13,967 bases of DNA from RXIX01 sp003989075 (lineage in GTDB: Bacteria; Pseudomonadota; Gammaproteobacteria; Competibacterales; Competibacteraceae). The position numbers and the translations under genes were made by a program. Location: assembly GCA_029780415.1 (NCBI GenBank), contig JAKOYN010000133.1, positions 1 to 13,967 on the forward strand. The letters are read 5' to 3'. Positions 6,795 to 13,526 of the stretch are shown piece after piece. How positions within the stretch are numbered: position 1 is the stretch's first letter; the number at the start of each line of letters is the position of its first letter. The notes below the pieces were generated by a model. That model was not told the DNA's origin, did not search any database, and saw only the letters and a program-made list of their open reading frames with translations.

Positions 6795-8834
6795 ATGGTC
6801 AGTTACACCACCGAGTCCATCCGCAACATTGCCCTGGTTGGGCATGGCGTGGCTGGAAAAACCACCCTGGTGGAATCCATTCTGTACCACGCCGGCAAGC
6901 TCGCCGCCCCCGGTGCCGTGGAAAAAGGCAATACGGTCTGTGACTTTGATCCGCAGGAAAAAATGCACCAGCACTCGCTGGATACGGCGCTGGCGTGTTT
7001 CGATCATGCGGGCATTCACGTCAACCTGATCGACACACCCGGCTTCCCGGATTTCATCGGCCAGGCGATCGCGGTGCTGCCGGCGGTGGAAACAGTCGCG
7101 GTAGTGATCAATGCCCAGACCGGCATTGAGGCCGTCACCCAGCGCCTGATGGAGCGTGCCGCCGAACGCCAGCAATGCCGGATGATCATCGTCAACAAGA
7201 TCGACGCCGAAAATGTCGATCTGCCCGGCCTGGTTGAGCAGATTCAGGACACCTTCGGCCGGGAATGCCTGCCGATCAATCTTCCGGCCCAAAACAGCAC
7301 CAGCGTCGTTGACTGCTTCTTCAATCCCGCCGGAAACAGCGATTTCTCCAGCGTCGCCGCCACGCATTCAGCGCTGATCGACCAGGTGGTCGAGATGGAT
7401 GAGGATCTGATGGCGCTGTATCTGGAACAGGGCGAGGATCTGCAACCGGAACAACTGCACGCGCCCTTTGAAAAGGCCCTGCGCGAAGGGCACCTGATTC
7501 CGATCTGCTTTGTCTCGGCGCGCACCGGCACCGGAGTGCGCGAACTGCTCGACGTTTTCGCACACCTGCTGCCCAACCCCACCGAAGGCAATCCGGAGCC
7601 GTTCCTCAAGGGCGAAAGCGCCGAGGAACTGCACGCCATACCCGACCCGCAGCAGCATGTGATCGCGCATGTATTCAAGGTCGTCATCGACCCGTTCATC
7701 GGCAAGCTGGGCATCTTCCGCATTCACCAGGGCACCATCACCAAGGACAGCTCACTGTTCATCGGTGATGGCCGCAAGCCCTTCAAGGTCAGCCACCTGT
7801 TCCAAATCCATGGCAAGGAACACCCGGAAATCGCCGCCGGTGTTCCGGGCGATATCTGCGCAGTGGCCAAAATCGACGATATCCACCGCGACGTGGTGCT
7901 GCACGATTCCCACGATGAGGATCAGATCCACATCCGGCCGCTGCATTTCCCGGTGCCATTGTTTGGGCTGGCGATCCGTGCTGCCACCCGCGGCGATGAG
8001 CAGAAGCTGTCAGACACCATACACAAGCTGCTTGAGGAAGACCCCTGCCTGAACCTGGAGCACAACGCCCACACCAAGGAAACCGTGCTGCGCGGCCTGA
8101 GCGAGCTGCACCTGCGCATGACCCTGGAAAAAATGCAGCAGCGCTATAACCTGCACGTCGAAACCAAGCCGCCCAAGATTGCCTACAAGGAAACCATCAG
8201 CCAGGGCGCCGAGGGCCATCATCGCCACAAGAAGCAGACTGGGGGCGCCGGCCAGTTTGGCGAGGTCTTCATGCGCATCGAGCCTTTGCCACGCGATGCC
8301 GGCTTTGAGTTTGTCAGCGAAGTGGTGGGCGGCACCATTCCGACCTCGTTCCTGCCGGCGGTGGAAAAGGGCGTGCGTGAGGCCCTGCAGGAGGGCGCAG
8401 TGGCCGGCTATCCGATGCAGGACGTGCGCGCCATTGCCTACGACGGCAAGTACCACCCGGTTGACTCCAAGGAAATCGCCTTCGTCACCGCTGGCCGTGA
8501 AGCCTTCCTCGATGCGGTCAGCAAGGCGCGGCCGATCGTGCTGGAACCGATTGTGAATCTGGACGTGCGGGCGCCGGCCGATTGCGTCGGCACCATCACC
8601 GGCGACCTGTCCAGCCGGCGCGGGCGCATTGCCGGCACCGATGCCGGGCCACGCGGCCTGAGCATCATCAAGGCCCAGGTGCCACTGGCCGAGCTGGAAG
8701 GCTACGAGTCGCAGTTGAAGTCGATGACCGGTGGTCTGGGCTCCTACAGCATCGAACTGAGCCACTACGATCCAGTGCCCGGCGATATCCAGCAGAAGCT
8801 GCACGCCCTCTACCAGAAGCAACTGGAAAGCTGA
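6795..8834 (+). CDS. Elongation factor G-like translational GTPase (paralogue with altered GTPase centre)
   Basis: This 679-residue protein spans all EF-G domains (E. coli EF-G has 704). The P-loop is GHGVAGKT (16-23), switch II DTPGFPDF (80-87), the guanine motif NKID (134-137) and SAR (about 242-244). Domain IV shows QTGGAGQFGEV and the GKYHPVDSKE loop found in EF-G, and domain V follows. It departs from housekeeping EF-G in three places: the P-loop Asp (GHIDAGKT) is Val19; the switch I RGIT is HQHS (58-61); and the His after DTPG, needed to activate water, is Phe84. The same pattern marks the FusA2/EF-G-like group, whose role is uncertain. No rpsL, rpsG or tuf adjoins, so it is not the str-operon copy. 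AGGAGG lies five bases before the ATG. Function is inferred to be ribosome-linked only. Confidence 0.88.
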   Translation: MVSYTTESIRNIALVGHGVAGKTTLVESILYHAGKLAAPGAVEKGNTVCDFDPQEKMHQHSLDTALACFDHAGIHVNLIDTPGFPDFIGQAIAVLPAVETVAVVINAQTGIEAVTQRLMERAAERQQCRMIIVNKIDAENVDLPGLVEQIQDTFGRECLPINLPAQNSTSVVDCFFNPAGNSDFSSVAATHSALIDQVVEMDEDLMALYLEQGEDLQPEQLHAPFEKALREGHLIPICFVSARTGTGVRELLDVFAHLLPNPTEGNPEPFLKGESAEELHAIPDPQQHVIAHVFKVVIDPFIGKLGIFRIHQGTITKDSSLFIGDGRKPFKVSHLFQIHGKEHPEIAAGVPGDICAVAKIDDIHRDVVLHDSHDEDQIHIRPLHFPVPLFGLAIRAATRGDEQKLSDTIHKLLEEDPCLNLEHNAHTKETVLRGLSELHLRMTLEKMQQRYNLHVETKPPKIAYKETISQGAEGHHRHKKQTGGAGQFGEVFMRIEPLPRDAGFEFVSEVVGGTIPTSFLPAVEKGVREALQEGAVAGYPMQDVRAIAYDGKYHPVDSKEIAFVTAGREAFLDAVSKARPIVLEPIVNLDVRAPADCVGTITGDLSSRRGRIAGTDAGPRGLSIIKAQVPLAELEGYESQLKSMTGGLGSYSIELSHYDPVPGDIQQKLHALYQKQLES

Positions 8835-8877
8835 GCGGCCACGACCCCCGACAGCCCTCCCGTTTATTAACCCAGCC

Positions 8878-8919
8878 AATTGCCGTTCAGAGCAAGCCTG
8901 TACACCCTGAACGGCAATT
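8878..8919. terminator. Perfect 13-bp inverted repeat, possible terminator of the EF-G-like gene
   Basis: AATTGCCGTTCAG (8878-8890) is exactly complementary to CTGAACGGCAATT (8907-8919), with a 16-base loop. It starts 43 bases after the EF-G-like stop. The right arm ends in only three Ts, so it is a weak intrinsic terminator. It could instead stabilise the mRNA end or bind a protein. Confidence 0.45.
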
Positions 8920-8994
8920 TCCCCCGCTCTCCCCGCATCCTGTCACTGCGCCCGCGCCTTCGCCCCCACTGAACAGCACAGGCCAGCCTGCGCT

Positions 8995-9061
8995 GATAAA
9001 TCCATATTGCTACACGGCTTGATTGCTACACGGCTTGCGCCGATAAATCCATCTGCTACAC
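8995..9061. repeat. Short tandem and direct repeats (ATTGCTACACGGCTTG and GATAAATCCAT)
   Basis: ATTGCTACACGGCTTG occurs twice head to tail at 9006-9021 and 9022-9037. GATAAATCCAT occurs at 8995-9005 and 9042-9052, bracketing the pair. The core TGCTACAC appears a third time at 9054-9061. The arrangement looks like a local duplication with partial decay. Confidence 0.85.
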
Positions 9062-9066
9062 TTGGT

Positions 9067-9148
9067 TACAATCATTGTACAAGTATTTCACGCTGTCAGC
9101 TTGACATCAGACCATGATTTGTATAATTTAACGTGGAGATTTGTACAA
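9067..9148 (+). promoter_or_regulatory. Consensus-like promoter overlain by three phased TTGTAyAA boxes
   Basis: TTGACA (9101-9106) and TATAAT (9122-9127) both match sigma-70 consensus, with a short 15-bp spacer. TTGTACAA, itself a perfect palindrome, occurs at 9075-9082 and 9141-9148. A one-base variant, TTGTATAA, is at 9119-9126 over the -10. Box starts are 44 and 22 bp apart, about four and two helical turns. A further dyad TACAAT-C-ATTGTA (9067-9079) overlaps the first box. This suggests a repressed promoter for the gene at 9187; the regulator is unknown. Confidence 0.55.
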
Positions 9149-9186
9149 GGCTTAGCCCTTCCCGCTGGCACGGTTCGAGGTGAGTT

Positions 9187-9546
9187 ATGCGCAGCACGAC
9201 CCGCAGTCTTCGCCATTTCGGCCTCTACCTGCTTCCGGCAGGCCTGCTTACACTCGCCAGCAGCTTGCTGATCGCCCTGCTGTACTACCCTGCGCCCGGC
9301 ACCGAAACCGCCCGCCCGACCGCCGCGCACAGCGCCCAGGCCCAGACCTATACCGATGCCATGCTCGCGGCGCTGCTCGCCGACGCCGTGCGCCAATTGC
9401 AGACAGAGCGGCAAAACAGCGCGCAAACGCTGATGTACCGCTATCAGGCTACACCGCAATCCGGCATGCCCGAGTTCCAGATCCGCACCGCACCGCCGAC
9501 CGGGTCTGAGCACAGCGCGCGGCGCGATCACCTGATCATGCTGTAG
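9187..9546 (+). CDS. Small single-helix membrane protein of unknown function
   Basis: I do not recognise this 119-residue protein. Residues 1-10 are basic (RSTTRSLRH), and residues 11-34 form one strong hydrophobic helix ending in YYP, with no good signal-peptidase site, so it is probably an N-in anchor. The remainder is Ala/Gln/Thr-rich, with a likely helix at about 52-80 and a polar tail, and would lie in the periplasm. There are no Cys residues. GAGGTGAGTT precedes the ATG, giving a reasonable ribosome site. It stands alone: the EF-G-like gene upstream is separated by 352 bases, and the next gene is convergent, 57 bases away. The strong boxed promoter and in-frame ribosome site support a real, regulated gene. 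Base composition resembles its neighbours, apart from the AT-rich promoter. Confidence 0.7.
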   Translation: MRSTTRSLRHFGLYLLPAGLLTLASSLLIALLYYPAPGTETARPTAAHSAQAQTYTDAMLAALLADAVRQLQTERQNSAQTLMYRYQATPQSGMPEFQIRTAPPTGSEHSARRDHLIML

Positions 9547-9603
9547 CCGCGAACCGTCCCAATGCACACCCCGAAACCACTTACACTGGATTTCGGAGCG
9601 CGC

Positions 9604-10146
9604 CTATCCGGGGTAAGCCGCATCGCTGCCCAGCGACAAGGCCTGCTGGTAGGCGTTCCGTACCTCTTCGCCGAAGCAGACCAGATACACCACCGCGATG
9701 CGGGTATCCCCCTGCAGAAAATGCCTGACCTCGCGCACCGCAATCCGCGCCGCCGCATCCAGCGGATAGCCATATACCCCGCAGCTGATTGCGGGAAAGG
9801 CGATGCTGCGAACGCCATGAGCCACCGCCAGATCCAGGCTGTTGCGATAGCAGGCCGCCAGCAGCGCGGGCTCGCCCTGCTCACCACCCTGCCAAATCGG
9901 CCCAACCGTGTGAATCACATAGGTCGCGGGCAGCCGATAGCCGCGCGTCAGCTTGGCCTGGCCGGTTTCACAACCGCCCAGCGTTCGGCATTCCGCCAGC
10001 AATTCCGGGCCGGCAGCACGGTGAATGGCGCCATCCACCCCGCCACCACCGAGCAGCGAGCGGTTAGCGGCATTGACGATCGCATCCACCGCCAGCCGGG
10101 TAATGTCGTCCGCAACCAGCCGGATCCGCTCCACGTTCTCTGTCAT
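9604..10146 (-). CDS. ymdB: Macrodomain O-acetyl-ADP-ribose deacetylase, YmdB type
   Basis: Proteins of this class bind ADP-ribose and hydrolyse O-acetyl-ADP-ribose or remove ADP-ribose from proteins. The 180 residues form one macrodomain. The ADP-ribose contacts are DAIVNAANRSLLGGGGVDGAIHRAAG (21-46, written here with Asn25 and Asn28 and the GGGGVDG loop), VIHTVGPIW in the middle, and the phosphate loop FPAISCGVYGYP. These match E. coli YmdB almost position by position, except for Cys in place of Thr in AISTGVYGYP. GGAGAG precedes the ATG. The upstream same-strand gene is rubredoxin, ending 32 bases before, so the two may be co-transcribed. E. coli YmdB also modulates RNase III; whether that applies here cannot be told. 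Confidence 0.92.
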   Translation of the reverse strand: MTENVERIRLVADDITRLAVDAIVNAANRSLLGGGGVDGAIHRAAGPELLAECRTLGGCETGQAKLTRGYRLPATYVIHTVGPIWQGGEQGEPALLAACYRNSLDLAVAHGVRSIAFPAISCGVYGYPLDAAARIAVREVRHFLQGDTRIAVVYLVCFGEEVRNAYQQALSLGSDAAYPG

Positions 10147-10178
10147 GCTGCAACTCTCCCAACTGCCGGGGCAACGGC

Positions 10179-10343
10179 TTAAATTTCCACCATCTCAAAA
10201 TCCTCCTTGCCCGCACCGCACTCGGGACAGATCCAGCTTGACGGCACATCCTCCCAACGGGTACCGGGCACAATACCATCCTCGGGCCAGCCCTTTTCCT
10301 CATCATAAATCCATCCGCAAATCAGGCACATATACTTTTTCAT
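10179..10343 (-). CDS. Rubredoxin
   Basis: This is a 54-residue one-iron electron carrier of the cytosol. Both iron-binding knuckles are intact: CLICG with Cys6 and Cys9, and CPECG with Cys39 and Cys42. The intervening GWPEDGIVPGTRWEDVPSSW (19-38) is the standard rubredoxin core, and the C-terminus GKEDFEMVEI is typical of the proteobacterial single-domain type. The frame stays open upstream to 10475, but the family starts at MKKY. An ATG three codons earlier (10352) is the only other plausible start. Single rubredoxins can feed alkane hydroxylases or oxygen and peroxide reductases; no such partner is in the window. It is divergent from thiD, an arrangement seen in other gammaproteobacteria, and probably leads a two-gene unit with the macrodomain gene. 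Confidence 0.95.
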   Translation of the reverse strand: MKKYMCLICGWIYDEEKGWPEDGIVPGTRWEDVPSSWICPECGAGKEDFEMVEI

Positions 10344-10421
10344 CGCATCCATATCCAAGTCGTGGCAATAGCGCGGGCACCATTGTCCCACGTCAGCGCC
10401 TGCCGAAAAACCTGCCAGGTT

Positions 10422-10430
10422 TGCTAAAAT
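10422..10430 (+). promoter_or_regulatory. Putative extended -10 promoter of the thiD-thiE-hemL run
   Basis: TG-C-TAAAAT (10422-10430) fits an extended -10 element about 64 bases before the thiD ATG; no clear -35 accompanies it. The leader is too short for a TPP riboswitch, and I see no matching conserved segments. Confidence 0.45.
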
Positions 10431-10493
10431 TCGCGCCACTCCAACCGCTTGCCATCCCCCGCCCGTCACAGCCACTTCACCGGAAAATTGCCC

Positions 10494-11327
10494 ATGACTT
10501 CAGCGCCCTCCAGTTCGCCGCCGGTCGTCATGATCCTGGCCGGCAATGATCCCAGCGGTGGTGCTGGCCTGAGTGCCGACATTGAAACCGTGGTCAGTCT
10601 CGGTTGCCACCCTGCGCCCGTGGTCACCGCCCTCACCGCCCAGGACACCCACAATGTCCGGGCGCTGTGGCCCCTGACATCGCAACAGCTGCTGGAAACA
10701 GCGCGCACCGTACTGGCTGACCTGCCGATTGCAGCCTTCAAAATCGGCGTGATCGGCAGCGCCGCCAACGCCCATGCCCTGCATGAACTGTTGCGCGAGC
10801 ATCCCGGTATTCCGGTGGTACTCGACCCGGTACTGGCCGCAGGCGGTGGCGGCGAACTGGCCAGCGCGGCGCTGATTGAAGCCATGCAGACCCTGTTGCT
10901 GCCATTGACCACCGTGCTGACACCCAACAGCGTCGAGGCACGGCGGCTGGCGCCGGAAGCCGATACCCTGGAGGCCTGCGCCATGGCTCTGCTGGCGCGC
11001 GGCTGTCAGCAGGTCCTGATCACTGGCGGCCATGAACCCGGCAGCGATGTGACCAACAGTCTGTACGGCAACAACCGCTTGCTCGACCGCTGGCGCTGGC
11101 CACGCCTGCCGCACGAATACCACGGCTCCGGCTGCACACTGGCCTCAGCGATTGCCGCCCTGCTTGCCCAGAGCCGCGCCCTCAGTGCCGAACAGCCGCT
11201 TGACGAGCTGATTCCGGCGGTGCTCTACCGGGCACAGCACTTCACCTGGCACGCCCTGCAGTCCGCTTACCCGGTCGGCGGCGGGCAGTGGATCCCCAAC
11301 CGCCTGTTCTGGTCCAAACCCCTGTGA
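10494..11327 (+). CDS. thiD: Hydroxymethylpyrimidine/phosphomethylpyrimidine kinase
   Basis: ThiD phosphorylates 4-amino-5-hydroxymethyl-2-methylpyrimidine twice, giving the pyrophosphate used by ThiE in thiamine synthesis. The protein has 277 residues (E. coli ThiD 266). The ribokinase-fold signatures are present: AGNDPSGGAGLSADI (16-30), VVTALTAQDTHNV, FKIGVIG (82-88), VLDPVL, LTPNSVEA, LITGGH, and the anion-hole motif GSGCTLASA (211-219) with catalytic Cys214. The C-terminal GQWIPNRLFW resembles the tail seen in gammaproteobacterial ThiD. The ATG at 10494 is chosen over an in-frame start at 10449, because the family N-terminus fits; the ribosome site (GGAAAA) is weak. The gene heads a run with thiE (8 bases on) and hemL. 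Confidence 0.94.
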   Translation: MTSAPSSSPPVVMILAGNDPSGGAGLSADIETVVSLGCHPAPVVTALTAQDTHNVRALWPLTSQQLLETARTVLADLPIAAFKIGVIGSAANAHALHELLREHPGIPVVLDPVLAAGGGGELASAALIEAMQTLLLPLTTVLTPNSVEARRLAPEADTLEACAMALLARGCQQVLITGGHEPGSDVTNSLYGNNRLLDRWRWPRLPHEYHGSGCTLASAIAALLAQSRALSAEQPLDELIPAVLYRAQHFTWHALQSAYPVGGGQWIPNRLFWSKPL

Positions 11328-11335
11328 GATTCCCC

Positions 11336-11962
11336 ATGAACCCTTCCCGCACGCGCGGCCTGTACGCGATCACCGATGCCGGCCTGCTGCCCGACGAGCG
11401 CCTGACCGACGCGGTTGCAGCCGCAATTCGCGGCGGCGCGCGCCTGATCCAATACCGCGACAAGAGCCATGACAGCGCGCGGCGTCTTGCCCAGGCCACG
11501 GCGCTGAATGCCCTGTGCCAGGACCATGATGTGCCGTTGATCATCAATGATGATGTCGAACTGGCCTTTGCGGTCGGCGCAGCCGGCGTGCATCTGGGCC
11601 AGGATGATGCTGACATTGCCACCGCCCGCGCACGTCTGGGGCCACGCGCCCTGATCGGCGTGTCCTGCTACGATCGGCTCGATCTGGCGCTGAACGCGGC
11701 GCGGGCTGGGGCCGATCAGGTCGCCTTTGGTGCCTTTTTCCCATCGCCGACCAAGCCGACCGAGATTCGCGCGCCACTGGATCTGTTGCAACAGGCCCGG
11801 GCGCAACTGGATCTGCCGATCGTCGCCATCGGCGGCATCACGCCTGATAATGCAGCGGTGCTGCTGGCCGCCGGTGCCGATTATCTGGCGGTGGTCAGCG
11901 GCGTGTTTGCCCAGCCTGATATCCAGATCGCCGCCCGCCGTTACGCCACTCTGTTCGCCTGA
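11336..11962 (+). CDS. thiE: Thiamine-phosphate synthase
   Basis: ThiE joins the pyrimidine pyrophosphate made by ThiD to thiazole phosphate, forming thiamine phosphate. The 208-residue TIM-barrel protein shows the family motifs in order: GLYAITDAG near the N-terminus, IQYRDK, PLIINDD, GVHLGQDD, the segment AFGAFFPSPTKP, IVAIGGITPDNA and ADYLAVVSGVFA. The ATG at 11336 lies 8 bases after the thiD stop; the in-frame upstream start at 11288 would lie inside thiD and add residues absent from the family. The ribosome site is weak (TGAGAT), consistent with translational coupling. hemL begins 18 bases after its stop. The thiazole genes (thiG, thiS, thiO) are not in the window. Confidence 0.95.
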   Translation: MNPSRTRGLYAITDAGLLPDERLTDAVAAAIRGGARLIQYRDKSHDSARRLAQATALNALCQDHDVPLIINDDVELAFAVGAAGVHLGQDDADIATARARLGPRALIGVSCYDRLDLALNAARAGADQVAFGAFFPSPTKPTEIRAPLDLLQQARAQLDLPIVAIGGITPDNAAVLLAAGADYLAVVSGVFAQPDIQIAARRYATLFA

Positions 11963-11980
11963 GCACCCAGGACATCCACC

Positions 11981-13264
11981 ATGACCACCCGTTCCGAACT
12001 GCTGTTTGCCGAAGCCCAGGACTACATCCCCGGCGGTGTCAATTCGCCGGTGCGCGCCTTTCGCGGTGTCGGCGGCACACCTCTGTTCTTCAAGCGCGGC
12101 CAGGGTGCCTACCTGTACGATGAGGACGATCGCCGCTATATCGACTATGTCGGCTCCTGGGGACCGATGATCGCTGGCCATGCCCATCCGGCGGTGGTTG
12201 CGGCGGTACGGGAAGCAGCCGGCAATGGCCTAAGCTTTGGTGCGCCAACCGCGATTGAAACCACTATGGCACGGCGCATTCGCGAGCTGGTGCCATCGAT
12301 GGAACGGGTGCGGATGTGCAATTCCGGCACCGAAGCGACCATGAGCGCTATCCGCCTGGCGCGCGGCTACACCGGCCGTGACACCATCATCAAGTTCGAG
12401 GGCTGCTATCACGGCCACTCTGACTCGCTGCTGGTTAAGGCCGGTTCCGGGGCGCTGACCCTGGGCGTGCCGACCTCGCCGGGCGTGCCCGCGGCACTGG
12501 CAGCGCACACCGTCACCCTGAGCTACAACGATCTGGCCATGCTGCGCGAGGCGTTCGCCACGATCGGCCCGCAGGTTGCCGGGGTGATTGTCGAACCGGT
12601 GGCCGGCAACATGAACTGCATTCCACCCGCACCCGGCTTTCTGCAGGGTCTGCGCGAGATCTGCGACCAGTTCGGCAGCGTGCTGATTTTCGATGAAGTG
12701 ATGACCGGTTTTCGGGTAGCACCGGGCGGCGCGCAGGAGCTGTACGGCATCAGCCCGGACCTGACCACGCTGGGCAAGATCATCGGCGGCGGTATGCCCG
12801 TCGGCGCCTTTGGCGGTCGGCAGGCGATCATGGATCGGCTCGCGCCGCTCGGGCCGATCTATCAGGCCGGTACCCTGTCGGGTAATCCTGTGGCGATGGC
12901 CGCCGGACTGGCCACGCTGAATCTGATTGCCACACCCGGCTTCCATGCCGATCTTGCTGCCAAGACCGTGCAACTGTGTGCGGGCCTGGTCGAGGCTGGA
13001 CGCGCCGCCGGTGTGCCACTGACCACGAACAGTGTCGGCGGCATGTTTGGCCTGTTCTTCAGCGCGGAACCGGTCACTACCTACGCCCAGGCGACGGCCT
13101 GTGATGTCGAACGCTTCAAGACATTCTTCCACGGCATGCTGGCCGAGGGGATTTATCTGGCACCCTCGGCATTCGAGGCAGGATTTCTGTCTTCAGCGCA
13201 CAGTGCAGCGGACATCGAAGCCACGATTGCCGCTGCCCGGCGCGTGCTGACAAAGATTTCATGA
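11981..13264 (+). CDS. hemL: Glutamate-1-semialdehyde 2,1-aminomutase
   Basis: HemL converts glutamate-1-semialdehyde to 5-aminolevulinate, the committed precursor of haem and other tetrapyrroles, using pyridoxal phosphate. The 427-residue length equals that of the family (E. coli 426). Visible hallmarks are YIPGGVNSPVRAF (15-27), NSGTEATM (114-121), the YHGHSDSLLVKAGSG segment (143-157), IFDEVMTGFR (236-245) with Asp238, and TLGKIIGGGMPVGAFGG (263-279) with Lys266 as the PLP-binding residue. It is the last gene of the thiD-thiE-hemL run, an order found in other gammaproteobacteria. An AGGA lies upstream of the ATG with longer than usual spacing. The gene is followed by a 20-bp repeat array and then a strong terminator. 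Confidence 0.97.
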   Translation: MTTRSELLFAEAQDYIPGGVNSPVRAFRGVGGTPLFFKRGQGAYLYDEDDRRYIDYVGSWGPMIAGHAHPAVVAAVREAAGNGLSFGAPTAIETTMARRIRELVPSMERVRMCNSGTEATMSAIRLARGYTGRDTIIKFEGCYHGHSDSLLVKAGSGALTLGVPTSPGVPAALAAHTVTLSYNDLAMLREAFATIGPQVAGVIVEPVAGNMNCIPPAPGFLQGLREICDQFGSVLIFDEVMTGFRVAPGGAQELYGISPDLTTLGKIIGGGMPVGAFGGRQAIMDRLAPLGPIYQAGTLSGNPVAMAAGLATLNLIATPGFHADLAAKTVQLCAGLVEAGRAAGVPLTTNSVGGMFGLFFSAEPVTTYAQATACDVERFKTFFHGMLAEGIYLAPSAFEAGFLSSAHSAADIEATIAAARRVLTKIS

Positions 13265-13287
13265 GTTAAGCAAGCGCCGCGATTCAG

Positions 13288-13387
13288 CGCTTTGCATCAG
13301 CCTTAAACGCTTTGCATCAGCCTTAAACGCTTTGCATCAGCCTTAAACGCTTTGCATCAGCTTTAAACGCTTTGCATCAGCTTTAAA
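13288..13387. repeat. Five tandem copies of a 20-bp repeat
   Basis: The unit CGCTTTGCATCAGCCTTAAA is repeated without gaps at 13288, 13308, 13328, 13348 and 13368. Copies 1-3 are identical; copies 4 and 5 share one change (CTTTAAA for CCTTAAA). The pattern fits expansion by slippage or unequal exchange. It lies after the hemL stop and before the terminator, so it is probably transcribed. Confidence 0.97.
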
Positions 13388-13391
13388 CCAG

Positions 13392-13425
13392 TCCCCTCTC
13401 TCGGCTGCGAGAGAGGGGATTTTTT
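13392..13425 (+). terminator. Strong intrinsic terminator after hemL
   Basis: CCCCTCTCTCG (13393-13403) pairs perfectly with CGAGAGAGGGG (13408-13418) around GCTG, with an extra T-A pair outside. Six Ts follow at 13420-13425. Confidence 0.93.
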
Positions 13426-13469
13426 GCGCCCGCAAAAAGCCATCACACACAGCTCGCGTTCCATCTGAC

Positions 13470-13526
13470 TGCGAGGCCTGAGAGAGCCTTTGAGAGCGTG
13501 TGAGAGCATGTGAGAGTTTTTGAGAG
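13470..13526 (+). promoter_or_regulatory. Helically phased TGAGAG direct repeats
   Basis: TGAGAG occurs at 13479, 13491, 13501, 13511 and 13521, giving steps of 12, 10, 10 and 10 bases. A related TGCGAG lies at 13470. Direct repeats near 10 bp are typical of sites bound by tandem OmpR/PhoB-type regulators. The array ends 85 bases before the next start codon. The binder is unknown. Confidence 0.55.

Larger units (their letters stand above)
8835..9186. other. Gene-free region with hairpin, tandem repeats and a boxed promoter
   Basis: These 352 bases hold no gene I can support. They contain in order a 13-bp inverted repeat (8878-8919), a C-rich stretch (8921-8970), short direct repeats (8995-9061), an AT-rich stretch with three TTGTAyAA boxes over a consensus-like promoter (9067-9148), and the leader of the small membrane-protein gene. 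Confidence 0.7.

Noticed and set aside
8010..8879. Minus-strand 289-residue open frame
   Set aside because: Antisense to the C-terminal half of the EF-G-like gene.
8995..9061. Attachment site of a mobile element
   Set aside because: Direct repeats are present, but there is no integrase, transposase or tRNA gene nearby.
11267..12187. Minus-strand 306-residue open frame
   Set aside because: Antisense shadow spanning thiE and the start of hemL.
12230..13132. Minus-strand 300-residue open frame
   Set aside because: Antisense to hemL, which is intact and fully conserved in motif order.
13288..13387. Possible CRISPR array
   Set aside because: Repeats of 20 bp are contiguous with no unique spacers, and no cas genes are present.
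13477..13500. CCTGAGAG...CCTTTGAGAG resembles pieces of a TPP riboswitch
   Set aside because: Only the short CTGAGA and CTTTGA strings match; the other conserved segments and pairing are absent, and it is downstream of the thiamine genes. The 10-bp TGAGAG repeat explains it better.
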